DNA of 6,289 nt from Candidatus Altimarinota bacterium (lineage in GTDB: Bacteria > Patescibacteriota > Gracilibacteria > BD1-5 > UBA2023). The stretch is from assembly GCA_003488655.1 (NCBI GenBank), contig DNKW01000084.1:2437-8725 (forward strand), in the 5' to 3' direction. Position 1 is the first letter of the stretch, and each line of letters begins with the position of its first letter. Both the position numbers and the translations under genes were made by a program. Positions 1 through 6,289 of this stretch are shown here, piece by piece. The notes beneath the pieces are model-generated. The model saw only the letters and a list, made by a program, of their open reading frames with translations, had not been told where the DNA came from and made no database searches.

Positions 1-2357
1 AGGATGGTCTGGAGATTACGAATATCCTGACTGGTTTCACCGAATATAAGGTCACGTAAGAAAGTGTAGATTTCTCCAATCTTTTGTACGGCAGAAGAGG
101 TATTGTTTTCTATATAGGAGAGTCGTTTCTGTTCGAGTGTTTGATCGATAGTCGTTTCTGATTTGGGAACAACTTTTTTCGCATATGTTGTGGAAAATAT
201 CTTTATTGCTTTCAATGCTCGTTCTTTTGAAAGAATATTCTTTCCATAATCTCGGTATATCATCAGGTGAAGTACAAAATCATCATAAGCTTGCACCGAT
301 GTTTCGTATTCGTTTCTGGAGATGGTTTCACTCTCGAGAAGAGTATTGAATTTCGCAAGAACCTTGCTTTCGAGAATACTCAACGGTTTCATCAGAAGAG
401 GATTTTTTGTTCGATAGAGGGTGATGTTGTGTTCAGGAAGATAGGCACGAGTAATATATCTGTCAAGGAAGTTTTTTGCAAAAGCAACACCGGACAGAAC
501 GATGCCGACACTGAGCCGTCACTCACTTTTTACTGTTTCGGACTTATTACCGGAAACCGCATCCTGCACCCGTAAGAAGAGAAGCGTATAAGCATTGATG
601 ATGCGATTATACTCACTATAGAGGCCCGAATCTACCGACAGATAGTAGGAAATATCGGAAATTGTGAGTTTATCTCCATAAGAATTGATGAGCTTCACGA
701 TGGCACTGTGAGTAATCTTCCCAAGAAGATATGCTCGAGATTCTTCGAGAGTTAAAAAGTATCTCGTATCCATTGAGCTGGCAGAAAGACTCGAAGGGGA
801 AGAGGAGATTGTCGGAATCCAAGTTGCTACCGGTGCAATGACCGTTCCGGTGCTCGTGCTAATAACTCCAGTACTCGTTATGCTTGTCGTAGTCACTGGC
901 GAACTACATTTGCCGTCATAGAAATTCCCAGAAAGATCTCCCGTCGGACAGATATCGGCTGATATACTTCATCCGCCTCATCCGCCACCGGAAGAAGGAG
1001 GTACTGCTACGATAGTGATATTATCTGAGTAATCGGCACTTACATTCAGTGCGAGATCACGGAATCGGACATAGACTGTTTGTGTTATAAGGGCACTGGA
1101 AGCGAGACTCCAGCTTGCCTTGCTTGTTGTATAAGCCTCCCAAGTACCTCCGATAAATGTCGGGGAATTGGAAATCATCATCTCGGTAACGCCGATATTG
1201 TCGGACGCTCCGAGAGTAAGTGAAACCGTTTGGCTCGTGGTGCTGGCTGCTCCGGCATTTATGAGGATACTTCCGGTTCCTGGAGGAATCGTATCGGGTA
1301 CTATGAGGCTCGGAAAGGCCTGAGACATAACATTGATTCCAGCGGGCCAGTCGATTGCACCGGTAGTATTTGAGAGAGTGTAGGTTCCTTGCGAGAGAGA
1401 GGATGTTGGTGTGAAAACAAGAGTGCTCAAATTTCCAGTGAGACTCATGATTCCAGCAATAGCCCCGGTTCCAAGATTGAATGAGAAGCTTCCTGTGGAG
1501 CTTGGGAAGAGTGATTCTGAGAGAGTCATAGTGAGAACTCCAGTTCCGATATTGATAGCTCCAGTCGTTGTGCTGGTTCCCGCAATCGTCATAATTCGAG
1601 GTCGTGCCCCGTCTGTTTCATTAATTAGACTATTTGTAAGAGCGACCCCGTCGAATATTCCACCAACCTGGGGAGTGTTTCCAGTTCCGAGAATATTATC
1701 GGTAAATGGGAGTATCCAATTGAAACCGCTCGCTGTAGCTACGGAAGTAGTAACTCATGCGATGATCACCCCGGAAAGAGCGGGAGCAGTTACGCCGGCA
1801 CTGGTCGCAAATGAGAGGATATACGCATCGATATATCCATTGGAGTTCAAGTCTGCCGTTACAGCCTTGATGATGGAGTTCGTGGAAGTGATACCGAGAG
1901 TAATATCTTTTGCAATAGTCCAAGCCGACCCGTTTTTTAAGAGAAGGGATATGTGGGAATTTCAGACAGGAGCAGAAGAGATTACTCGATAGGTGAATTC
2001 CGTTTTTGCGAGACAACCCGCTACTCCATTGAAAGAAAAACGGAAGTTTCCGTTGCTGTTGTTCAATATGGAAAACCCCGCACAGGTTGTCCCGATAGTA
2101 TTGGATGATTGGTATGTAAAGCCTGCTGGCATACTGAGAGAATACTCCGTTGCTCCGCCACCGGATACTTCCACAAATTGGAAAGTAATATCAGTATTGA
2201 AGTAACTCACATTATTCAGGCTGGTGGCATAGGTTTCATCTCACGCAGTCGCAATTTTGACATTAAAATCCACTGTACTTACCGCAAAGGCCGTCGGAAG
2301 AAGACTCGCGATAATCGAGGAGATAAGAAAGAAACAGAGGATTTTCTTTGCGTGCAT
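1..2357 (-). CDS. Large modular secreted surface protein, adhesin-like (3' end outside the window)
   Basis: At least 785 residues are present; the frame is open at the window edge. TGA codons 39, 132, 201, 460, 463 and 613 are read as glycine. Residues 1-25 are a signal peptide (TAFA|VS). Residues 26-131 form a beta domain with Cys92 and Cys115, a possible disulfide. Residues 165-255 begin with DLNSNGYID (169-177), an EF-hand/dockerin-type calcium loop, and continue as the module that often precedes SbsA-like Ig domains, ending in TDGARPRI. Residues 256-350 look SbsA/Ig-like. Residues 355-450 match a widespread bacterial Ig-like module: DTIPP, SDNIGVTEMMIS, WEAY, then VYVRFRDLALNVS. A seven-glycine linker (457-463) leads to a Cys-bracketed motif (470-484), a Ser/Thr-rich stretch and, from about 540 on, a predicted helical region I do not recognise. 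An adhesin or S-layer-type role is inferred. Only 6 bases separate it from the IPT gene. Confidence 0.87.
969..986 (-). repeat. Tandem 9-bp repeat encoding a glycine linker with two TGA codons
   Basis: TCATCCGCC occurs twice in tandem on the plus strand (969-977 and 978-986). On the coding strand this is GGC-GGA-TGA repeated, preceded by one more GGT, giving seven consecutive glycines when TGA is read as glycine. Slippage of a nine-base unit would lengthen or shorten the linker by three glycines without a frameshift. It joins the last Ig-like domain to the Cys-bracketed motif. Confidence 0.85.
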
Positions 2358-2363
2358 AGTTTT

Positions 2364-3377
2364 TTAATTAGTGATAGTAAATTTCATATTTTTGAGCTCA
2401 TAAATAGTGACAGTATCCATGATGTTGAAATAGTATTCTCCCGAGGGAAGTCCTTTTGGGATTTTTACTCCGGCAACCTGATTGTTTATGATATTGAATT
2501 CCGCATTTTTGAGAACGAGGTTATTGCTGAGTTGAATGGAAACAATCTTGTCGAAACCATTTCACTGAATGACGACGAACCTATCCTCGTTATTTTGTAT
2601 GGTTTTCGGAGTGATATTCGCGATATTGATAGCGGAACTGGAATATTCAAAGGAGAGACGGTGTTCCGAGGTGAGGATTTTGCCATTTTTAAGGGTAAAG
2701 AATACGAAGTATTCACCGCTCTGAAAAGTGTCTCGATCTATCTGAACGAAAAGCGCTCCACTCGAATAAACCGGTCGGATACGCTTCTCTCCGATATTCA
2801 CGAACTCGATGCTGTCGAGATTCTTTCCGCGGAGAGTGACGAGGTTATTGATATTGGAATTATATCCGGTTATATCTAGGGTTATGTCGGTTGGTTCAGT
2901 TTGAGGAATTGATACCAATTTTTCTTTCTCTTCGATACTCTTGTCTTCTCTATCGGTCTCTTCCGTAGTAGTGATTTTCGGCTGTATAACGGCGTTATCG
3001 GTACTGGTATTTTTCGCTTTTCCGGTAATCTTTAGGAGAGAAGAATCTCTGATATGAATATTTCCGAGATCTTTTTCCTGTATTTCTCTGTCGTCGAATT
3101 CTATACGCTCAATATCAAGAAAGTTTTTTAGAGGGAAAATATCGAATGCAATATTTCTCGGCGAGTTTCAGGAAAATATCCAAGTATACTCGACAATATC
3201 TCCCTTTTTATAAGGGACACTCGTACGAAAATCGGTTTGCCAAGTCAGGTTTCGCATAAAAAATCTCGTATAAAAATCTGAGCTGAAATCAATATCGCGA
3301 ACTTTATAGAAGAAGAGAAAAAGTCCTCAAAGTATGAGGATGATAAGAAGAAGAGCGATTCGATAGCGTTTGTTCAT
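2364..3377 (-). CDS. Single-pass membrane protein with two IPT/TIG-like domains
   Basis: The product has 337 residues, from ATG 3377 to TAA (2364-2366), with TGA codons 17, 70 and 272 read as glycine. Residues 5-24 form a membrane anchor or signal whose middle contains the first recoded glycine. Residues about 45-125 (YKKGDIVEYTWIFSG onward) suggest a DUF11-like beta-sandwich, with low certainty. Residues about 126-160 are a charged linker. Residues about 165-250 and 252-335 look like two tandem IPT/TIG-type Ig folds: VTLRGKNLD in the first aligns with VVIQGNGFD in the second, and SGEYFVFF with SGEYYFNI. The conserved glycine is GGA at codon 184 but TGA at codon 272. IPT/TIG domains occur in adhesins and other surface proteins, so an outward-facing structural or binding role is inferred. 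It is separated by 6 bases from the large surface protein, so the two are probably one transcript. No Shine-Dalgarno sequence precedes it. Confidence 0.85.
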
Positions 3378-3398
3378 AGATAAACGGTCTTATTTTCA

Positions 3399-3510
3399 GG
3401 ATATATATTTTTCACTTTCTGCGAAACTCGCTTTTTATCTGATAGCTCAAACAGCGATGGCGGTCCTCGAGGCGTTCGAAAAATATATCCCGAATGTGGA
3501 TTATTTTTCG
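3399..3510 (-). promoter_or_regulatory. Three-arm repeat ahead of the IPT/TIG gene, candidate alternative RNA fold
   Basis: A third related arm, GGATATATATTTTTC on the plus strand (3399-3413), has the same orientation as 3498-3510. In the transcript the middle arm (3490-3477) could pair either with the arm just upstream (7-base loop) or with this downstream arm (13 bp, a two-base bulge, about 63-base loop). The downstream arm ends 21 bases before the ATG at 3377. Mutually exclusive pairing of this type is the geometry of an attenuator or translation switch. No ligand-binding domain is recognised and no convincing promoter was found in this gap. Confidence 0.33.
3477..3510 (-). terminator. Hairpin just after the small Ig-like gene, possible terminator or attenuator
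   Basis: The plus-strand arms CGAAAAATATATCC (3477-3490) and GGATTATTTTTCG (3498-3510) pair over 13 bp with one bulged base and a 7-base loop. The hairpin starts 5 bases after the TAA of the small Ig-like gene. In minus-strand RNA the 5' arm carries an A-run and the 3' arm a U-run, as in many bidirectional intrinsic terminators. The stem is poor in G+C and no long U-tail follows, so termination may be weak. Confidence 0.42.
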
Positions 3511-3515
3511 TGCTA

Positions 3516-3950
3516 TTAATAGATATACAGATGAATATCTTTATTTACCAGATTCGGACCATCGTTCAGGGTAATCGTCACGGTTGTGAGGTTTCATGCA
3601 GGAAGAGTAGCGGGGGAGAGATAGGTGAAATTTATATATGCCCCGCTTCCAGAGTCGTAATCGCCCGGGTTAATAGTCCCGTTTATGGGGTTTGTATATC
3701 CGTCCATAGGAGTAATGGTGTAAGACACCGTGTCTTTCTCATCATCGCGAAAATAGAGGGTATAATTCTGGATTTTATTCGTACCAAGAAGTTTCGGATC
3801 GCTCGATGGAGTCAGTGTGGTGATAACCGGTGAATGGTTGAGGGAACCCACGACAGCGCTTACTCCCACGGACCCGTTTGCGAATACGAAAAATAGGGAG
3901 GAAGCGCTTCCTATAAAGACAACAAGAATACTGGCAAGAAATTTTTTCAT
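3516..3950 (-). CDS. Small exported protein with one cadherin/Ig-like domain
   Basis: The product has 144 residues, from ATG 3950 to TAA (3516-3518), with TGA codon 119 read as glycine. Under the standard code it would stop at residue 118 and lose its last predicted strands. Residues 1-24 are a signal peptide (MKKFLASILVVFIG core, likely cut near FA|N). Residues about 38-144 resemble a single cadherin/Ig-like beta-sandwich: SPVITTLTP, then YTLYFRDDEKDTVSYTI with an acidic Asp/Glu cluster that could bind calcium, then a final TVTITLNDG strand and a short tail ending in LYIY. The recoded glycine lies in the turn before that last strand. The gene starts 19 bases after the DUF916-like gene and probably shares its transcript. 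A structural or adhesive partner of the neighbouring surface proteins is a guess; no enzyme motif is visible. Confidence 0.83.
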
Positions 3951-3969
3951 AAAGGCGGTGAGGATGAGA

Positions 3970-5151
3970 TTATTCCTTTCTCTTACTATCTATAGCCTCC
4001 ATGAGTTCTTTTCGGAGACGTTCCTTGGAAGCGGGAACCGCGATGAACACGTAGTATCCGAGTGCCGAAAAGAGTCCGAGGAGAATGATAATTACGAGGT
4101 AATTGATACCCACATACTGTTCTTCATACTGCACGGTAATTTTCTTCGAGTCACGGAATTCTTTCTTTTCCTTGTCTTTTCCTTCGTAAGTAAGAACGAG
4201 GTTGGCAGAAATAATTTTATCTACGGTTCGTGTGTGGATGGACTCCCAAAACTGAAGAAACGCCCGTTTCTCCGCAGCCCTATCGGCGTAATAGGAAGTA
4301 AGGTCTTTAAATTTTACGACTTTCGTTCCATCTGGTTGAAGTTCCGGATATCCAAAACCTTCCCAAACGGACTCAAAACGACGTTCCGATTTTGGAAGAA
4401 CATTTCCAAGTCCGTCATTCACGGGAATATAATCTACCATTTTCTCTCCGATAAAAGCTCCGGCAGGACTAGTTATCGCTTCTTTTCCAACATTTTTGAG
4501 GATATCTCCACGCTCATCGATGAGTTCGATTCGCCCGGTTGGTTTCAAGTGAGTATTCCCTTCATTTTTAAATCTGGTTTCAAACAGTATGGGAAATGCA
4601 TTGAAGTCGGTGGTAGAACTGAAGGTATTTTCTAGTTTTTTTCCAATCTGAAAACTCTCAAGACTTCCGGCAATTTGTATATCTCCGGGAACATTGATGA
4701 GTATGAGAACTCCGAGACGTTGCACAACTGCAACCTGTACTCCGGATGGTGCTCCCGGAGAGAAAAATATCGCTCCATAATGTCCTCCCGGTTCTCCTTT
4801 TGGAGGTACCTTTACGATAAAGCGTATTTCACGGGTTTCTTTTTTTGCGAGGGTAATATTCGCATTTTCGATTTGTATCCAGTTCGAGAGACTAAATTCG
4901 TCGGAAGTCTGATTTTGTGGTTTCACGAAAGTCGGAGTACCCGTATCATCTCCCGAGATGAAATCTTCTTTGGAAGTATAAAGAGTGATGGGAGTATCGG
5001 AATTATTCGTAACTTTTATGATTTCCGATTTTTCTTTTCCCGCTTCAACAGTGAGTTCGTGCTTGAGAGGAGATATAGAAAGATTCGCGTGAGCAAAAGA
5101 TATACTGCAAACAAAGAGTGCGAGAGCGCTCAAATATCGTAATGACTTCAT
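3970..5151 (-). CDS. Secreted, C-terminally membrane-anchored DUF916/PapD-like protein
   Basis: The product has 393 residues, from ATG 5151 to TAA (3970-3972). Residues 1-22 form a Sec signal peptide with a likely AHA|N cleavage site. Residues about 23-150 look like a PapD/DUF916-type beta-sandwich: LSISPLKHELTVEAG, then IKVTNNSDTPITLY, then VPPKGEPGGHYGAIFF. Further probable beta domains follow. Residues about 349-372 (start NYLVIIILLGLF) form one membrane helix, leaving a short basic cytoplasmic tail, so the bulk faces outward. In Gram-positive WxL systems, DUF916/DUF3324 proteins have the same order of signal, beta domains and C-terminal helix and bind cell-surface partners; a similar role is inferred. 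The frame stays open 60 codons upstream without a good start, and the signal peptide fixes ATG 5151. It contains no TGA codon, although it has about 28 glycines. The small Ig-like gene follows after 19 bases, suggesting co-transcription. Confidence 0.88.
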   Translation of the reverse strand: MKSLRYLSALALFVCSISFAHANLSISPLKHELTVEAGKEKSEIIKVTNNSDTPITLYTSKEDFISGDDTGTPTFVKPQNQTSDEFSLSNWIQIENANITLAKKETREIRFIVKVPPKGEPGGHYGAIFFSPGAPSGVQVAVVQRLGVLILINVPGDIQIAGSLESFQIGKKLENTFSSTTDFNAFPILFETRFKNEGNTHLKPTGRIELIDERGDILKNVGKEAITSPAGAFIGEKMVDYIPVNDGLGNVLPKSERRFESVWEGFGYPELQPDGTKVVKFKDLTSYYADRAAEKRAFLQFWESIHTRTVDKIISANLVLTYEGKDKEKKEFRDSKKITVQYEEQYVGINYLVIIILLGLFSALGYYVFIAVPASKERLRKELMEAIDSKRKE

Positions 5152-5184
5152 AAGAAAAATAAATAAATGGAATAGATATGTGGA

Positions 5185-5212
5185 AATATAATGATTTTCG
5201 CGAGAAATACAA
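5185..5212 (-). promoter_or_regulatory. Weak candidate promoter for the DUF916-like gene
   Basis: On the minus strand, TTGTAT (5207-5212) lies 16 bases upstream of TATATT (5185-5190). The -10 matches the sigma-70 consensus at 5 of 6 positions and the -35 only at its TTG. Transcription would begin about 25-30 bases before the ATG at 5151. The 218-base gap before this gene makes a promoter here plausible, but in AT-rich intergenic DNA such matches are common. Confidence 0.22.
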
Positions 5213-5243
5213 GAAAAAAGTCTTATAACTACAGAATTTTTCC

Positions 5244-5368
5244 AGAAATATGAAAGAATGATAATTTTCGTGTGAAAATTGCGAACTGGAGTGACCTGTA
5301 CGAAGATAGTACAGTAAACGAGGAAGTGCAAAATTTGAGCACAAAAATTGAAATTATTTCATATTTCT
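5244..5368 (-). repeat. Long-range 12-bp inverted repeat with two nested hairpins in the intergenic gap
   Basis: On the plus strand AGAAATATGAAA (5244-5255) is the exact reverse complement of TTTCATATTTCT (5357-5368). Between them lie two small perfect hairpins: 5263-5280 (7-bp stem, AATTTTC/GAAAATT, 4-base loop) and 5296-5314 (6-bp stem, CTGTAC/GTACAG, 7-base loop). The outer arm at 5357-5368 begins immediately after the TPR gene's stop codon in the transcript. Close by, 5349-5361 could form a very short AT-only hairpin followed by a U-rich run, at best a weak terminator. The arms are AT-rich, so chance matches are possible. Whether this is a terminator, a processed leader or nothing cannot be told from one sequence. 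Confidence 0.4.
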
Positions 5369-5369
5369 C

Positions 5370-6203
5370 TTACCAGTCTTTTTTCCCATCGTTGGATGGT
5401 AAAACATCCTGGAAAAATGAATCATATCCGAAGAAATTACGTATCTGGTTCGAGAGACTTCCTGCTTCTCCTCATTTTTCCGGATTCAATAACTTTCCGT
5501 TTTGTTTCTCGAATTGTTTGAGAGTTTCTAGGTATTTTTTCACTTCCTGTCGATCAATATCGGATAATTGTGAATTGAGCGCGTCTTTATTTTGTCATCC
5601 TATTGGATTATAGGATCCTCCATTGGACCAGTTCTGTTTGGGTTGCAGTGTGTCTTTTTCATTTCCCGATTGTTCAGTGGTTTCTTTTTTCCCATCACCG
5701 CTCTCTGTTTGTCGTCCTTCCCTTGGTTCCTTATTTTCCGTGTTTTCTTTTTGCTCCGGTTTAGTTTCTGTTCCGGAACCTGTTTTTTCCTCTTGTTCTT
5801 TCTTCTCTTCTTCCTTTTTTTGTTTCTGTTCTTTTTCTTCCTGTTGAATCTGCTCTCTTACGAAAGCGAGATTTTCTTCGGTTTCCCGATCGGTACGTAT
5901 GGAAAGCGATTTCGTGTAGTTTCCGACTGATTCTCCCCAGAGCCGTAGTCTCTCTATATCTTTTTCTCACTGCCCAAGTTTATAGAGAGTATTTCCGAGG
6001 TTATAGAGCGTATCCGCTTTCAGAAGAGTGCTTCCCGAAAGGTCTTTAAGGATATCCTCGTAATGTTTTTTGGCATCGGGAAGATGGTCTTTTTGATATG
6101 ATATGTCGCCAAAAAAACCAGACAAAGAATCTCACAGTGTGGAGAAATTATAGATTCCGCCGAAGGAGAGGAGAATGAGAAGAAAAACTACAAAGCGTTT
6201 CAT
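5370..6203 (-). CDS. Membrane-anchored TPR protein with charged low-complexity tail (BatC-like)
   Basis: The product has 277 residues, starts at ATG 6203 and ends at TAA (5370-5372). TGA codons 24, 79, 203 and 244 are read as glycine. Residues 4-23 are a hydrophobic anchor or uncleaved signal. Residues about 34-112 look like TPR helices: a PDAKKHYEDIL segment, then LYNLGNTLYKLGQ, then a segment ending in EENLAF. The second unit seems longer than the usual 34 residues. Residues about 116-185 are very rich in Glu, Lys and Gln, probably a coiled coil or disordered linker, followed by a Trp/Asn/Gly-rich stretch and a C-terminal segment ending in KKDW. TPR proteins of this build (anchor, YNLGN-type repeat, charged tail) occur in Bat operons beside vWA proteins, where they are thought to scaffold envelope complexes. 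The start is chosen because the anchor follows directly; no Shine-Dalgarno sequence precedes it. The family assignment is inference. Confidence 0.82.
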
Positions 6204-6289
6204 CGTTTGATAAAAGAAGAGGGAAGTAAAAGAAAGACAAGAAAAAAGAAAAAACTCGTCATGATAAATATTTGTATGGTCGCATCACC
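6188..6289 (-). CDS. 3' end of a membrane protein (5' end outside the window), possibly BatA/B-like
   Basis: Only the last 33 codons are present. The frame is open from the window edge and ends at TAG (6188-6190) if the TGA at 6200-6202 is read as glycine. The visible residues form one strongly hydrophobic segment rich in Phe and Leu (TSFFFFLVFLLLPSSF), followed by a basic IKR and a short Gly-Asn-Ala-Leu tail. This looks like a C-terminal transmembrane helix with a cytoplasmic end. The frame overlaps the start of the next gene by 16 bases, which suggests translational coupling. In Bat-type operons a vWA protein with a C-terminal helix often precedes a TPR protein such as the one downstream, so a BatA/B-like product is possible; no vWA sequence is visible here. 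A second minus-strand frame is also open across these bases but looks less protein-like. Confidence 0.5.

Noticed and set aside
1411..1992. 193-codon plus-strand open frame
   Set aside because: It is antisense to the Ig-like modules of the large surface protein, and its repetitive Val/Pro/Ile content mirrors the Gly/Thr/Asn codons opposite.
519..2210. Several separate short minus-strand genes (for example 1962-2210, 978-1592, 519-896)
   Set aside because: They share one reading frame, are separated only by TGA, and join into a single protein with continuous domains when TGA is read as glycine.
2109..2879. 256-codon plus-strand open frame
   Set aside because: It lies antisense to the IPT and surface-protein genes, which have signal peptides and recognisable domains. 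Its translation has no domain or signal and a composition typical of a reversed coding strand.
3817..4635. 272-codon plus-strand open frame
   Set aside because: It is antisense to the DUF916-like gene, which is well supported; no family features are visible in its translation.
5152..5331. 60-codon N-terminal extension of the DUF916-like protein
   Set aside because: It would need a TTG start and would bury a clear signal peptide at residue 61. ATG 5151 is the better start.
5592..5930. Plus-strand open frames rich in Phe, Ser and Leu that look like membrane segments
   Set aside because: They are the antisense of the GAA/AAA/CAG-rich tail of the TPR protein, whose complement yields Phe/Leu/Ser codons.
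1..6289. Multiple pseudogenes created by nonsense mutations
   Set aside because: All interruptions are TGA, none is TAA or TAG or a frameshift, and sequence quality is maintained on both sides. Decay would produce mixed lesions.
1..6289. TGA read as tryptophan (table 4)
   Set aside because: Trp is encoded by TGG in these genes, and TGA falls in a poly-glycine tract and at a glycine position in the IPT repeats.
1..6289. Preference for a purine after TGA (13 of 15 cases)
   Set aside because: Purine-starting codons are common in these genes and the sample is small, so no context rule can be claimed.

Overview
The window is a cell-envelope gene cluster from a bacterium that appears to read UGA as glycine (translation table 25, known from Gracilibacteria/BD1-5 and SR1/Absconditabacteria). 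All credible genes are on the minus strand. Under the standard code five of the six are broken by in-frame TGA. If TGA is read as glycine they become clean ORFs ending in TAA or TAG: 15 in-frame TGA codons are absorbed, Trp is still written TGG, and several TGAs fall where glycine is expected (a seven-glycine linker, and the conserved glycine of an IPT/TIG-like repeat). The sequence alone does not separate Gracilibacteria from Absconditabacteria.

Layout in transcription order, from high to low coordinates: (1) the 3' end of a gene with a terminal hydrophobic helix (6289-6188); (2) a membrane-anchored TPR protein with a long Glu/Lys/Gln-rich tail (6203-5370), overlapping gene 1 by 16 bases; (3) a 218-base gap holding a weak promoter candidate and nested inverted repeats; (4) a secreted, C-terminally anchored protein resembling DUF916/PapD-like proteins (5151-3970); (5) a small exported protein with one cadherin/Ig-like domain (3950-3516), 19 bases after gene 4; (6) a 138-base gap with three related repeat arms that could form alternative RNA hairpins; (7) a single-pass membrane protein with two IPT/TIG-like domains (3377-2364); (8) a large modular secreted surface protein, at least 785 residues (2357 to the window edge), 6 bases after gene 7. 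No gene-free stretch exceeds 300 bases.

Every complete product has an N-terminal signal peptide or membrane anchor, and most carry beta-sandwich domains. I infer an envelope or adhesion locus. The first two genes resemble the vWA-TPR pair of Bat (aerotolerance-type) operons, but the diagnostic vWA domain lies outside the window. I see no tRNA, rRNA, CRISPR array, transposase or defence gene. The most notable features are the recoding, which is supported internally, and the structured leader in front of the IPT gene.
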